NCBI GenBank assembly: GCA_023678885.1
Contig: CM042955.1
Coordinates: forward strand, 23,137,835-23,201,834
Direction of reading: 5' to 3'
Source: Pogostemon cablin
Taxonomy: Eukaryota > Streptophyta > Magnoliopsida > Lamiales > Lamiaceae
DNA: 64,000 nucleotides
This document shows, in pieces, positions 9,701 through 20,340 of this stretch. The first letter of the stretch is position 1. Each line of letters opens with the position of its first letter. A program made the position numbers and the translations under genes. The notes under the pieces are model-generated. The model had not been told where the DNA came from. It worked only from the letters and a program-made list of their open reading frames with translations, and did no database searches.

Positions 9701-10923
9701 TGTTGGCATTCGATCGTGTGGTTAGCGTAACCCGTTAGGGTTCCATTCGATTCTACTGCAACGGAAGCAAAAGAGCAGAATCATATTACCTTTCACCAGG
9801 GTTGATGTAGAGGATGATCAGCAGCAGCAGTAAAAGACCTTCCGATCTTCTGCTGTATTCTCAAGTCTGATCCTGATGTTGTGCAGACAACAATCTTCAA
9901 GATCCTCTTAATCTGCTATCCTCCATTTCCTGTCACGTTTTTAGGTGCAGGAAAAATACTTAGTTAGTCAGGGATCCAGATAAGTTGAGGTGACTTATAT
10001 ACATGGGCTATAGCAGGGACCAGGAGGAGAAATTGGGTTAGGCCTCCATTGGGCTTAAGTATCCAAGCTTAGCATAAAGCTTATACTTAAGTCCAATAAT
10101 AATAATATATTCTACTAAAATATTATTACTGCACTGCCTTTCCAATCCCAAAATTACATTTTGGGCTCCTTCTTATTATGAGCCCGTTAGTCTTCCCGTG
10201 TTTAAGATATACAATGTCCATTAATTAATTAAGTTACTGACAACTCCATTAATTAATATCTCATCCAAAAGTAGTACCACTCAGCCTCATTATCATGCCA
10301 GAATTAATCCACCTGCAGGGTTTACATGATAATCCTTATGAGCTCCTTAAGGGACATCATCAACCTATGACGGACACGGATTCCTTCTACAATCAACAGC
10401 ACACCATAGAGACAACACTACTTCCCAACTCACCAAGTTTATTGATTTAATTGCATCTAAATCTCACCCATTGATGAATCAAAGAAATACATACTGTCTT
10501 ACGTGTCGAGGTTATTGTATAGGGATTAAGAGCACGAACATCCATAATAAGATAGACCAAGTTATTCTATAAGTTAGTATAAGTCGAACGATCTCATTCG
10601 GTCCTGCTCAATGCACACAAGTTCACTAATATGATTCTATAGCCAAGACAAGCTAATACCAAACCACACTACAACCATCCCGATAGAGAGTCCCCGTCTA
10701 TCTCGGTTGTGAGCATCTGTTTATACTTTATAAGAAAACTGATAATATGATCTTCCCTGTGTTGTCGCACAGCATATTATCTATAGTATAAAGTAAATGG
10801 ACTATTGCATTGTGCATATAGATAAATTATAAGATGCAATCATTTGATCATATGATTCCCATTCAAATAAATTGTTATAAGATTGTTCATACTAAAGCTA
10901 GACTTTTTGTATACAATCCAACA
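9701..10923 (-). repeat. Full LTR (right) of the nested element
   Basis: It starts TGTTGGCATTCG and ends ATACAATCCAACA on the + strand, so the ends are TGTTGG...CCAACA, a 6-bp inverted repeat. Length is 1,223 bp. It is AT-rich and contains short runs typical of U3/R but no gene. Confidence 0.85.
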
Positions 10924-11594
10924 ACTTCTTGTCCTTGAAATTTTCAGGAAATCCTTGAACCTTTTCTATAATGTGTTGTTATACAATACCGAACTTATCG
11001 ATCTCGACTCCAAGAAACTCGATCTGTCTTGTTGCTATTACTGCCTTCTTTTCAGAAAGCACCAATCCTTCCTTGTGGCATACTTCTGAGAATACTTACA
11101 AATGCACTAAATGCTCCTTCATGTTCTTTGAGGCTATGAGGATGTCATCCACATAACAAACATGAATGAGAAATAATCTTTGAAAAGATTATCAATCTTC
11201 CTTTGGTATATCTGGGGTGCGTTTGCCAAACCCATAGGCATGATATTCCAGATATACTGGCCTTGTGGAGTGGAGAAGGCTGTAACTTCTTGCTTCCTTC
11301 TTCCATCATGATCTGGTAGAACCCAGATTTGCAATCGAACTTTGAGAATACCTTGGCATTCTTGATACAGTTGACCAAGTGTTCCCTACTTGGTATGTAG
11401 TATCCATCGAATTCCAAGATGCTGTTGATCCCTTTGTAGTTGATCACAAGTCTCGGCTTTCCTCGCTTGACTTCTCCATGATTTCGAACTAGAAATCCTG
11501 GACTGCTGTATGGAGATACTCCTGGTGATTTCAACTTAAGGTCCAGATGTTCCTTAAGTATTAGCTGCATATCCTTCCGGTCCTCTTGGTTCAT
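10924..11594 (-). pseudogene. Pararetroviral reverse transcriptase
   Basis: Viral RT fingers and palm: SPYSSPGFLVRN, KPRLVINYKGINS, then FDGYYIPSREHLVN and FSKFDCKSGFYQIMM. The DGYYIP and FDCKSG motifs separate caulimovirid RT from Ty3 RT. The catalytic YVDD is encoded at 11144-11155 but in a different frame from the upstream motifs, so a frameshift lies near 11290. The segment down to 10924 continues into the RT thumb and is broken there by the nested LTR element. It copies viral RNA into DNA in functional relatives. Confidence 0.9.
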
Positions 11595-12154
11595 CAGGAT
11601 AGGCTTGTATCTTACGAATTCATGCTCCTTTCCTTCTTTTACTTTAAGTGAGGCTTTGAGCTAGTTTTTATCCCACCAGGCTAAAGGATCCTCATTGAAG
11701 TTCCTCTGTATCTTCTTCTTGACGTCCTCCAAATATGTCCGTTCTTCGATCGTGATGTCTCTCTGTATGCTTTCTCCCAAGCTTGTTTTGAGAATGTGGA
11801 TTGTATCTTCTTTTAGTTTCTCCATCTTTCATCCTCCTCTAGTCTCGGTCCTTATCTGAAGGACAGCTTTGCCATATCTCCTTCGATCATTCATCTTTGG
11901 ATGGCTAAGTTTTCTTTCATCATCACCATGCTTGCTGCGAAATTTGATTGGCATTTTCTCTGGAATGCAATACGCAATCTTGGTGCGATGATCTTATGAT
12001 CACAAAGAGTTGTGAAAATAAGTCTTCCTATTGTGTTTTCTTGGGTAAAATGCTTAAATGTCTATAGGAAATTGTTTCCTAACAGAATATACACTCCGGT
12101 ATCATGAAAGTATATTGGTGGAGTCTTCACCTTGTACCATGGGGTACGATCCGC

Positions 12155-12788
12155 TCATCTGATCATGATCCCCGCTTGCTTGATTTCTCTTTTGAGGATT
12201 AGCACCCTTTGTGAGAAATCCTTTCCTAGTACAGTTGGCAAATCTTCGCCGGAGTCTTTAGGAAAGACTCCTTCCTTTACTGTGTAGATACCGACCCCTG
12301 AATCAATATATGCCGCAAAATACTCTGCTCGGTGCTCCTTATATATCAATTCAATGGTGATATATATCGAGAATGGACTTGTTGTCATGGGTAGATCAGA
12401 GACTATAACCCCGAGCCTCTTACTATTGAACTTTATATCTTTTCCTCTTGACCGTGAATTCCATTACATCTTGTAATCTTTACCAGGGTTTGTGATCCTC
12501 GAGAAATTCCAATCCTAGCACCAGTTGTTCTGGGAACCTTCCTGCAACACCCACGATTATTAGCTTAAGATCACCAAGTTTGAGCTGTCCTCGGTATCTC
12601 CCCGTTGTTGGCTGTTGGAGATAATACAAGACATCACAAGGAATAAAGTTTTCCTTTTTAGTGATGACGAATATTACTTCGACTCCTCTCCATCCTTCTG
12701 GGCATTTTAGTTCACCTGTGGTTGTGAACTTTTCTGGTTCCTGGTTTACTTCCACGATTGGCTTCTTTTCCCATTTTTCACTAATCAT
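12155..12788 (-). pseudogene. Pararetroviral aspartic protease region
   Basis: Two frames. The right one (12480-12788) contains GRYRGQLKLGDLKLIIVGVA, a beta-rich segment. The left one (12155-12388) contains AAYIDSGVGIYTVKEGVFP, where IDSG is the protease active site, between the movement protein and RT as expected. The protease would cut the polyprotein and capsid precursor. The two frames are separated by stops near 12400-12480. Confidence 0.72.
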
Positions 12789-12967
12789 TCTGTTTTCTTG
12801 GAAAGAAATCCTTCTTTGCTCAAATCTGAGGCTGTTTTGCCTACTTCAGATTTGCTTATCTTTGATTTGCAAATTCATGTCGTGGATTGGCGGTAACTTC
12901 ATTATCTTTGCAGGGTTGCGCATGCAACTTTCTCGAACACTTCTGGTATCTCGATATACTCCTTCAT

Positions 12968-13597
12968 TTAGAATAGATCTGAATGATGGGTGTTGGACAG
13001 TGCATATGAGATACTGTATGTGATAGAGTAAGGCCTATTCCCTTCTCTCATCAAGTCTTGGTTCTTGAAATCTTGATGAAGGGTGAGTGCCCTATTGAAA
13101 TCTCGATCTGCCAGATTGTAGGCGATCCTTGGGTAAATGTAGGATGCCACCTTTCCTGCGTAAAGATTTCCCGAGAGTCCTCCTAAGCATGCTTCTCTCG
13201 TATTCTTGATCCTCTTATCAAAGACAACAATATCAATTGGTGTATTGATTCCTTCTTTGAACCTTGCTTTGATGAGGATCCGAATGGCTCCAATATGGAC
13301 CCAAGAGGTCTTGGAAACCTTTTCTAGGAGCTTACTGAGTTCCCTCTTGATCTTCTCATAAGGAACCAATTGCATTTCCATCATATTTCCCGTGAGCTCC
13401 ATAAGGATGGTGATTTCCCCTTCGGTCACCTTATATATGATGTTGTGCTTTCTCTGTTTGAAACTGAGGAACCGCTCTAATCGTCCAACAGTAAATCCGA
13501 CATATAGATCGAGTCTTGGATCTTCTTTTACGATTCTCATAAGGGTCTTATGAGATATAGATGTCTGGGAAAAGAATCCAGACATATTCTCTTGCAT
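12968..13597 (-). pseudogene. Pararetroviral movement protein (30K superfamily)
   Basis: A 209-residue frame with the 30K movement-protein core: VHIGAIRILIKARFKEG, then TPIDIVVFDKRIKNTREACL, GGLSGNLYAGKVASYIYP. The order IxIxAxFxxG, TPIxIxxxDxR, G-L and Y matches caulimovirid movement proteins, which modify plasmodesmata for cell-to-cell spread. It lies downstream of the coat region in the same orientation and about 20 bp away. The frame is the longest uninterrupted one in the virus, but start and C-terminal end look altered (the last 35 residues are not conserved-looking). Confidence 0.85.
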
Positions 13598-13619
13598 CTC
13601 CTATTTGAAGTTTTCTTCT

Positions 13620-13919
13620 TTACTCCAATTCATCTTCAAAGGATTCGTCTTGGCTGAAGTATTCTTTTTCATAGATGCTCTCGTCTGAAGGTATATCTTC
13701 AAATTGATATACCTGCACCAGATCCTGGAAGTAAACGGCTTCTTCCATTTCTGGAGTAGTTTCGAACTGTCGCACTCCCCGCTTCTGCTTCTCTGGGCAA
13801 TCTGGTGAGATAAGCCCTCTGGCTCCGTACGTGTAGCAGTTACAATCCTTGAATCTTTCATTGGCTCGTGTAGCTGCTCTTCGGAACATCTTTCTTGTGG
13901 GAGTTCTTCCTGTACTCAT
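13620..13919 (-). pseudogene. Pararetroviral coat protein C-terminal end with zinc-knuckle remnant
   Basis: It contains CNCYTYGARGLISPDCPEK, a damaged CCHC knuckle: the third cysteine is Tyr and the His is Leu. An acidic tail (YFQDLVQVYQFEDIPSDESI onwards) follows. Caulimovirid coat proteins end in such a knuckle followed by an acidic stretch. Two overlapping frames in this interval show at least one frameshift. Confidence 0.75.
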
Positions 13920-14057
13920 CTGGTTTGATCGCGAGGATGAGGCTTGACTTCTTGAACTCCATTTGGATGGTCCAGACCTTTGCCATGATTTATAGCTTCT
14001 AGTCTTTTTTTTGGACCAAAAGGATTTTGGTCTTATGGACCTCCATCCTACGCATCT

Positions 14058-14857
14058 TTATGTGTAAGGATGATTCTTCTTCATCCTTTTCGGTTTTCTT
14101 GGACTTCTTCCAATGATAGTTGGAAGATCATTATTCTCGCAACATAAGGGTACTGTCTTGTTGATTCCCCTTAGTCTCTTGTAATTCTTGTGTAGTGATG
14201 TTTGATGGCACCACTCTGCAATCTTGGCTTTGAGGAAAGACATCCTCCTTGCTATTGAATCCAGCTCGCATGGTTGATACTCTTTGATCAGCATTTCCCT
14301 CCATGGACTTGTAATCTTGGCAAGAATAGGTGGAATACTTTATCCTCCTTGATCTTTGACTTCCATCTATACTCTGTGAAGAGTTTGATGTACTCATCTA
14401 CATGACAGATGTCAAGCAGTTCTAGGATGTATAGGGCATTTCTATACTTTTTCTTCTTTTCTTCTTCCACTCCTTCGAAGTAACCTACTTCGATGAAGTG
14501 GATCTTGAAGATCTTGGCCATGCGATCAACAATATTGTCTAGGTCTTCACTTTCCATGGCCTCCTTCTTGACTTCGTCTGAGAGCTCCTCCCAGACGCCC
14601 TTCACTGATCCTTCTAGGCTCATAGTCAGGAATCTTATGAACCCTTCCTAGTCCAAATCTAGTGCTCCTCCTGCAATTTTCATTGCATTTGTCCACTCGT
14701 CGATCAAGGTCTCTCTGTTCTTGAAGTCTAGAGTGTCGAGGTTTAGGATCAACCCGTATGGATTTATCGGTTCAAGGTGAGACCGACTATATGGGGTGTT
14801 GTGTAGATTAGATCCTCGAACTCGGCTTGCTCCTGTCGACAATCCAATTGCTTTCAT
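14058..14857 (-). pseudogene. Pararetroviral coat protein core
   Basis: Frames here include LIDEWTNAMKIAGGALDLD (14648-14857), EELSDEVKKEAMESEDLDNI (14288-14623) and KYRNALYILELLDICHVDEY. The last block resembles the conserved coat-protein helix region of Caulimoviridae. Three different frames are needed to cover it. It sits between the N-terminal ORF and the zinc knuckle. The protein would build the icosahedral or bacilliform particle. Confidence 0.72.
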
Positions 14858-15134
14858 CTTGAAGTTTCCTTATTGTTGGGATGTCTCTTCTTGTCTTGCT
14901 TCCTAGAATCCATGTGATCCAGAAGTTCCTTCATTTTAGCTCCGATCGTGTTGTGTCTGATGAGCCTGCGACTGTTGTTGAGAGCTTGATGTTTCTCCAA
15001 CATTCATATTTAGATCTACAATTGATAGTCCTTGGAAGGACTCATATAGATCTTGTAGACCTTCAAGATGGGCTCTTTCCATCTGGGGATGTGGATTCTC
15101 CTCGTAGGATAATGATCATCTTTTTGCTCTCCGA

Positions 15135-15317
15135 CTAGTGCCTGGTGACCTCGGTCGTCTTCCTCTTTTGGTGTAAAAGGGTTTCTATTCCGAAGGTTGA
15201 TGTCAACCTTCCTCCTGTTTTTCTCCCTGTCACCTTAGTTTCCAGGAACTCTACTTGTTTGATCAATGCCTTGATAAGGTCGAGTTGTTTGTTCTGCAAC
15301 GTCTCCACCTTATCCAA
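15135..15317 (-). pseudogene. Coiled-coil segment of the viral first ORF
   Basis: A 60-residue frame starting MDKVETLQNKQLDLIKALIK with heptad-like Leu/Ile spacing, followed by a basic stretch. Short coiled coils upstream of the coat domain occur in several caulimovirid polyproteins. Identification is by position and composition only. Confidence 0.45.
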
Positions 15318-15609
15318 TTAGAAGCAGATCTCTGCTACCGTCCTGGACATATTTTGGCAATATTCTCCAAAGAATTTTACCGTCCTCTGTAATATATATT
15401 CTCTAAGATCTTGGTTCATCTTAGAGTTATCTGCCTCGATCTCTTTTCACCCGGTCATTATGATCGCCATGAAAAGTGATAGGGCTTGCAGATCTCTCTT
15501 GGACCTTGATTTAATCGTTTTCTCCATTGATCGTGTTTGGGGACAAGTCCCTGAATTTTGGTGAAACTTTGGAGTTCCACTATGTTCCTTGATATTTCTT
15601 TGGAGTATC

Positions 15610-15936
15610 TTATCTACATCTGGCGTCCTTCTTCCAGATGTTCTTCCTCAGTTTGGTTGGCACGGACCTCTGCCATTTTCTGTATGCGATCGAAATTTTT
15701 CCAAATCGATCGGCTTTCTCGCCATCTTTCTCTGCATATTGTCTATACAACACATTATAGTATTGTTGTATAGAGTTGCTTGTCTCGTCATATCCAACAG
15801 GCCAGAAGTCTCTGTTGCTCCAACTTTGGACAAGGCTGATAGTCTTGTCACTCTCAGATGTCAAACTTTCGTTTGGATCCATATTTTTTGAAACTCTCCT
15901 CTCGTTAAATGATATAAGTTTATAATGAATTTTCAT
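15610..15936 (-). pseudogene. N-terminal end of the viral first ORF
   Basis: A 108-residue frame begins 16 bp downstream of the primer site. It includes LVQSWSNRDFWPVGYDETSN and YYNVLYRQYAEKDGEKADRF. I recognise no domain. The start may be the ATG at 15936 or an inner Met about 18 codons further. Stops follow after about 15610. Confidence 0.5.
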
Positions 15937-15951
15937 TCATAAATAAATAAA

Positions 15952-15969
15952 CCTAGGGTTCAGATACCA
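15952..15969 (-). promoter_or_regulatory. Viral tRNA-Met primer site
   Basis: The minus strand reads TGGTATCTGAACCCTAGG: eight of the first nine bases fit the tRNA-Met primer site TGGTATCAG, then it diverges. Position just before the first viral ORF supports the call. Confidence 0.6.
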
Positions 15970-16088
15970 TTTTGACGTGTGGAGGAAATGTCAAAAATAA
16001 GGTAAAAATAAGGTAGGAATTTATTTGGGTTAAAAGTATTTTATTTAAAATCATTTAAGTTAAAATAATACATCAACAGTAAAAGCGG

Positions 16089-16199
16089 GTGAAAGGCGCC
16101 ACTAGTAGTGGCGCTTCCACTTATTCTATTAAAGGGTCCCCAAACCACTATATTTGGTTAAAAGGAATTTTCAAATAACATATTTAATTAAATGAGCCC
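16089..16199 (-). repeat. Right terminal inverted repeat of the composite element
   Basis: The reverse complement starts GGGCTCATTTAATTAAAT and contains GTGGAAGCGCCACT and TGGCGCCTTT in the same order as the left repeat. It ends directly at the 9-bp duplication. Confidence 0.85.
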
Positions 16200-16299
16200 A
16201 GTGATGAGTTATGTTACGATTATTACAGCTGTGATGATGACACGGGATTATGCTGATGATAAGAAAGATCATTCTACGTGTTACAACAGATGTAAATAG
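16200..16299 (+). pseudogene. Small secreted-peptide gene, copy A, 3' part
   Basis: It begins with the second copy of AGTGATGAG and continues TTATGTTACGATTATTACAG, matching copy C at the same codons. With the 20 coding bases at 5031-5050 the frame runs in phase to a TAG at 16297-16299 (37 codons in all). One CxxxC pair is present. The second pair and the C-terminal half seen in copies B and C are missing because of an indel that brings in the TAG. Its upstream half is 11 kb away. Confidence 0.8.
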
Positions 16300-16304
16300 T
16301 GAAT

Positions 16305-17247
16305 CCCCTATTCTAATTGGGAATTCCGTTCCTCAACATACGAGGTGGAATTCATCCTATTTTTAAATTTTTAAAAAGTAAAAAGATGGAATGTGGTTCA
16401 CCATCTTTTGTTGTGGAATACCAGATGGAATACCCAAAGTGAAGTAGTGGATCCCAACTGTAAATATGAACCTCAATTGGAACCATCTTGGTTTCTATTT
16501 AGTATATTAATTCCATATATTGTATGTAAGATAACACAACTTGCTCACCCTAAAACAGACTATGATACCTGTTTCTTTACTTGTATTGGTAATGGTGATG
16601 GCTATTCGCCTGGATTTAATAATTGATCATTAATATTAATGATATATATATATATATATATAATGAAATGAAATAAATAACATTTGATTCAACTTGTGTG
16701 TTTTATTGCTGCAGGGCATAGCTCAAGTATACTGGTAGTTGCAGTTATTTTTTTAGAAAAGGTCCAAAAAAATCTAAGAAGTTTGGTTTAGTCCCATAAG
16801 TTTCAAAATTCCTCCAATTCCATCATTTTTTGTTTTGCTAGAATGGGATTTTTCGGCAGGGAAAAGGTAATTAAATTACATAAAAATCCTTTTGTTTCAA
16901 AGTAATATGATCAATTTCTATTACCATTCACTTCGATACGTTATGAACAATCTAAAAATATCAAGAGAGCAACTGATGTAGAAACGGTGTTGGTCTTTAA
17001 TTAATCTGTAGCATCACTTCTTAATTAATGTTCTTTTTTTTTTCTTTTTTTCTTTTTTTAATTATATTTATCTTGAATTAGACAAAATGTGCTCTAAAGC
17101 ATAATGATGAAATTACAATTATATCATAAACCCTAGGGTGAAATATACCTAAACCACAAAAATAAATTTAAAATTATGGGTCATTCTGCAGTGCGCCTGG
17201 TGCATTGGTGCACCTACAGAAAAATGACTTCTTCAGCAGGTAACTAT
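16305..17247. other. Intergenic, no gene seen
   Basis: AT-rich DNA with a short (TA)n run at 16643-16662 and a homopolymer T/C tract near 17030. There is an intron-end-like GCTGCAG at 16710, but no convincing exon. I see nothing else. Confidence 0.6.
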
Positions 17248-17249
17248 TA

Positions 17250-17512
17250 CTCCCTCCGTCCCAAAATTGATTGCACACTTTCCACATTTATCCATCCCAA
17301 AATAGATTGCACCTTCCAAAAAAGGAAATATCACATCAATCCTCACCCCTAAAAGTTCATCTTAATTGCAACTTTACCACACTCACCTAACACACATAAA
17401 ATACTTTATAATTTATTTATTACCTAAAAATACCACAATACCCCTAAAAGGTCAACAATTCTTAAACTCCGTATCTACAGTAATAGTGCAATCAATTTTG
17501 GGATGGAGGGAG
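17250..17512. mobile_element. Stowaway-type MITE
   Basis: The ends CTCCCTCCGTCCCAAAATTG and, inverted, CAATTTTGGGATGGAGGGAG are flanked by TA on both sides (17248-17249, 17513-17514). The TTGATTGCAC motif is repeated in inverted orientation at the other end. There is no coding capacity. Confidence 0.92.
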
Positions 17513-17514
17513 TA

Positions 17515-18440
17515 TATAATATTTTAAACATAAATAAAAGTATTTTTAGTTTTCTCATATCCATAAAATATGCAGATGTTTTAATTACTCATTCTCTTCC
17601 CCGTTCATTGTCTTCTCCGATGTTGTGTCCCATCAGAAACCCTCACTGCGTAATCTTACCGGAGCTAAGTTATTGTTACCCTTCTCGGAGAAGTTTAATT
17701 TATGGGTCATCTCGGACTCTTTAGCCGCAAAAATCTTACCTTTCGAAATGTTTCACACCAAAAGAACTACACATGTTGTCACATCCGCCTCTTCTCATTC
17801 TTCTGCTATGCACGATGCAAGTCTAGAAACGGTTCTAGCCTCATTTCACAGCAAAAACTCTATCCACCCCTCTTCTAATCCTGACTTGTTTCACACCATA
17901 AGAAATACACGTTATTCCACCTCCATAACCGCCCTATCAGAGTTGAGAGAGAGAGAGAGAGAGAAGAACTGATGTGAGGAAGTTGAAGAATGAGGGGAAG
18001 AAGATCGGTGATAGTGACGGAGGGAGTTTGAATAGCGCTGAAGATTGAAAATAAGACCTGTATATATACTTTACCCATGTTCCAATCGGTGTTGACTGGG
18101 ATAAGAGCTTTCTCAAACAGTATGCAAAGCTTGATGAGGGAGTGGTTGCCAAAGGAGACGAATAGTCATAGAGCATATTTTGATCGAACACTTTGAGGGA
18201 AATCAATTGGTATTTAATGCTATTTGAAAGTTTACATTTGAGAATATGAGTTTTGAGGATGCATCATAGATGCTCAATATATGCGCACTCCATAATATAG
18301 TCTTTTTAAATAGTTTTTCTTCTTAGCAGAAGCTCAGGAAGAGCTATTATTTTTGAGCTTATAAATATAACTGCAGTTCGAAGATATTCTTGTTATGATC
18401 TTTTCAGTTCGCCGATCACGTCATGTGCGTGTATATCTTC
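17515..18440. other. No confident gene; possible decayed exons
   Basis: A 115-codon + frame at 17625-17972 (LLLPFSEKFNLWVISDSLAA) ends in a (GA)n run and has no known domain. Around 18080-18165 the + strand can be read VDWDKSFLKQYAKLDEGVVA, plant-protein-like but short. They may be remnants of the gene represented at 18496-18821. Confidence 0.35.
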
Positions 18441-18495
18441 ACATGTTCGTGTGAGCTATCAAATGCTTACAGTCAAAGATGAGCGCATGTTACAG

Positions 18496-18821
18496 CATAT
18501 GGACTTTACCAATACTTCACAAATGAAGAGGCTGTATCCGAAGTTGAGCTTTTCATATCTTGGTCACCAGAATGTGATCCTGCACAACATCTGGTTGAAG
18601 AATTGTTGTTTTGGGCCGCCAAAAGGGTTGGTATATCTCTGTTTCACAATGGTGGTTAATTTTTTTTACTGGAAACTAAAACATAGTTTGTGCTTGTGTC
18701 CTGATTTAGTCATGGACTTCCATATGCTACTTGAAATACCACAAGGGGATAGACGTCGCTAACATGACGACATCTCGTTGTTTCATTGGAGGGAAGGTTA
18801 TGGAGGTCATGCGCATAGCTA
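18496..18821 (+). pseudogene. Remnant of an unidentified intron-containing gene
   Basis: Two exon-like segments. The first (about 18496-18654) sits between TTACAG and GTTAAT and reads YQYFTNEEAVSEVELFISWS then LVEELLFWAAKRVGISLFHN. The second (about 18710-18821), after ATTTAG and before GTAATC, reads CYLKYHKGIDVANMTTSRCF then IGGKVMEVMRIAR. Composition and splice borders look like real plant coding sequence, but I do not recognise the family. No start, no stop and no further exons are found, so it is most likely a fragment. Confidence 0.5.
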
Positions 18822-18839
18822 GGTAATCACATGTAGAAT

Positions 18840-20340
18840 AATACTCAAATTATATAAAACAACCAGGTACCCCAATTTTGTTGGCTCACCTCTCTGTTCT
18901 AACAACTAAGCTCTAAGAATTTAAAGGGAACTTAGTTGTTCTTTTTCTTACTGTCTATAAAGATTAAAAAAATGAGAAAAAAAGTTCTCCTTTAGTCATA
19001 AACTGTCATAGATAAGTGTACTCTTTCCAATAGATGACACCCTCTTAAAGGGTTTTTTTTTGTTCATGTAATACTATTATTGATGATGAGTAAGTAAAAT
19101 TCTGGTTAGATTGGAAGAGTCAACTTTAGATTTGTAGGAACGATTATGAATAGATGTATAATAGAAACAATGATGAATGACAAAAATGTCCTAGGGAGGC
19201 GCTCGATAAATTAACTTCTTCAGAAACTTCGTTGTTTCCATATGATCAAATGAGGTTTTCTTTATCAGCATTAGTTTATATGTATGTGTTCTTCGGAGAA
19301 AGAGGATTAGCTTAAAATGCAATGTGGAGTCATCTCTCAGTAGATACGATAAAATCTGGTAAAGAGTATCCACTTCTAAGGTCTCTCCCCTATTGCTCTT
19401 TTCTTTTCAGATTTTGAAGTGTTCAATTTGGTGGTTTTACGATATGGTGTTTTGAGGATTAGCTGTGGTGGTGGCAGCATTGGAGCTCAGTAAAAGCAAC
19501 TATGATCGAATTAATCCTTCATCGGCTTTCAATTCGTCCAAGATCAAGTACTTGCTCGTTTACTCTCTCATGATGGGTAGGTCCTACTGTGAAATCAATT
19601 AGATCTAGTTCACATTCTGTGTTGTAATGTGCTCAATTTGAAATGATCTAGCTGCATTTAAGCGGGGGGAAATGAAATTGTTTGTTTTTTAAGTTTCTAA
19701 TAGAAATTTGTGGTGTTTATAAAACTTTGCAGACTTTTTGTTAATGATATCCTAGATCCAAATACAATGAAGTAGGATGATATTGATTGAGCTATTAATT
19801 GATATTTTGTAAATCAGAAGTCTTAGATGGGCTATGCAGCATGGACTATGGAATTTAATTGATTTGGATTTGATGTTTGTCCAAAATTTGTTTCAGAGAG
19901 AGAGATGATTAGTTACAAAATTATGTTACTAAAATAAAAAGTCTAGCATAAAGAAAAAAAGCATTGAAAAAACACATTTCTACTGAAACCATCACCTCCA
20001 TATGTTATCCACTTATATGGTGCAAACAAAAAACACATTTTACAATTATGAGTCATAAGTATCTGAAATAAAGCTATAAACACAGCAAAACATCCTCTGA
20101 AAAAACTACTATCTCACGATTTACATTTTGGGTAATAAGAATATTAGAAAATAAAAGCATAAACGATTAGATTAAGTGAAAATAAAAATGGCACATAGAC
20201 CGAGTACCATCTTGACTGCAGCAATGAAGATAATAAAGCAAAAAAATGCATCACTAAATGTCAAATTTGATCTTGAAAGAAGCATTAAGTAATTAATTCA
20301 AAATATTAAACATTTAAAAGCCTAATTATAAGAGTTCGGT
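18840..20340. other. Intergenic, no gene seen
   Basis: AT-rich sequence with A- and T-runs. Short frames only. I see no repeat ends or conserved motif. Confidence 0.55.

Larger units (their letters stand above)
7889..10923 (-). mobile_element. LTR retrotransposon without coding genes, nested in the viral polymerase
   Basis: Two direct repeats starting TGTTG(A/G)C(G/A)TTCGATCGTG (7889 and 9701) bracket a 1.6-kb interior. A canonical tRNA-Met primer site (TGGTATCAGAGCTTCGG, minus strand) touches the right LTR, so the element reads leftward. The 5-bp flanks are TCTTC and ACTTC, one mismatch. The right LTR is 1,223 bp; the left is cut to about 250 bp. There is no gag or pol. The interior consists mostly of an unusual GC-rich block. 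It is a LARD/TRIM-like non-autonomous or deleted element. Confidence 0.78.
5390..15969 (-). mobile_element. Endogenous pararetrovirus (Caulimoviridae-like), one genome unit, decayed
   Basis: Reading leftward from a tRNA-Met-like primer site at 15952-15969, the order is N-terminal ORF, coat protein region, 30K-type movement protein, aspartic protease, reverse transcriptase, RNase H, TAV-like protein, then a promoter with an as-1-like element and TATA, a poly(A) signal and a leader. Without the 3,035-bp LTR element the copy is about 7.5 kb, within the size range of the family. The circular genome is opened between leader and primer site, close to the natural gap of the viral DNA. Coat protein upstream of movement protein recalls cavemo- or solendovirus-like genomes; the genus is not settled. 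Many stops and frameshifts make it non-functional. Confidence 0.88.
5051..16199. mobile_element. Mutator-like (9-bp TSD, long TIR) composite element carrying a pararetrovirus
   Basis: An 11,149-bp insertion has inverted terminal repeats at 5051-5163 and 16089-16199, starting GGG at both ends, and a perfect 9-bp duplication AGTGATGAG. Long TIRs with 9-bp duplications are the hallmark of Mutator-like elements. No MURA-type transposase is visible, so it would be non-autonomous. About 230 bp on the left (5164-5390) and 120 bp on the right (15970-16088) are AT-rich and unassigned. The remainder is one pararetrovirus genome with an LTR element nested inside. The insertion separates codon 7 of peptide gene copy A from the rest of its reading frame, which is otherwise in phase. 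Whether the element picked up the virus or the virus integrated later into a short element cannot be decided here. Confidence 0.82.

Noticed and set aside
5390..15969. A replication-competent virus copy
   Set aside because: Every coding region has stops or frameshifts, the coat knuckle has lost ligands, and the polymerase is split by a 3-kb element.
17937..18206. 89-codon minus frame
   Set aside because: It is mostly a (CT)n run and Ser/Leu low complexity.
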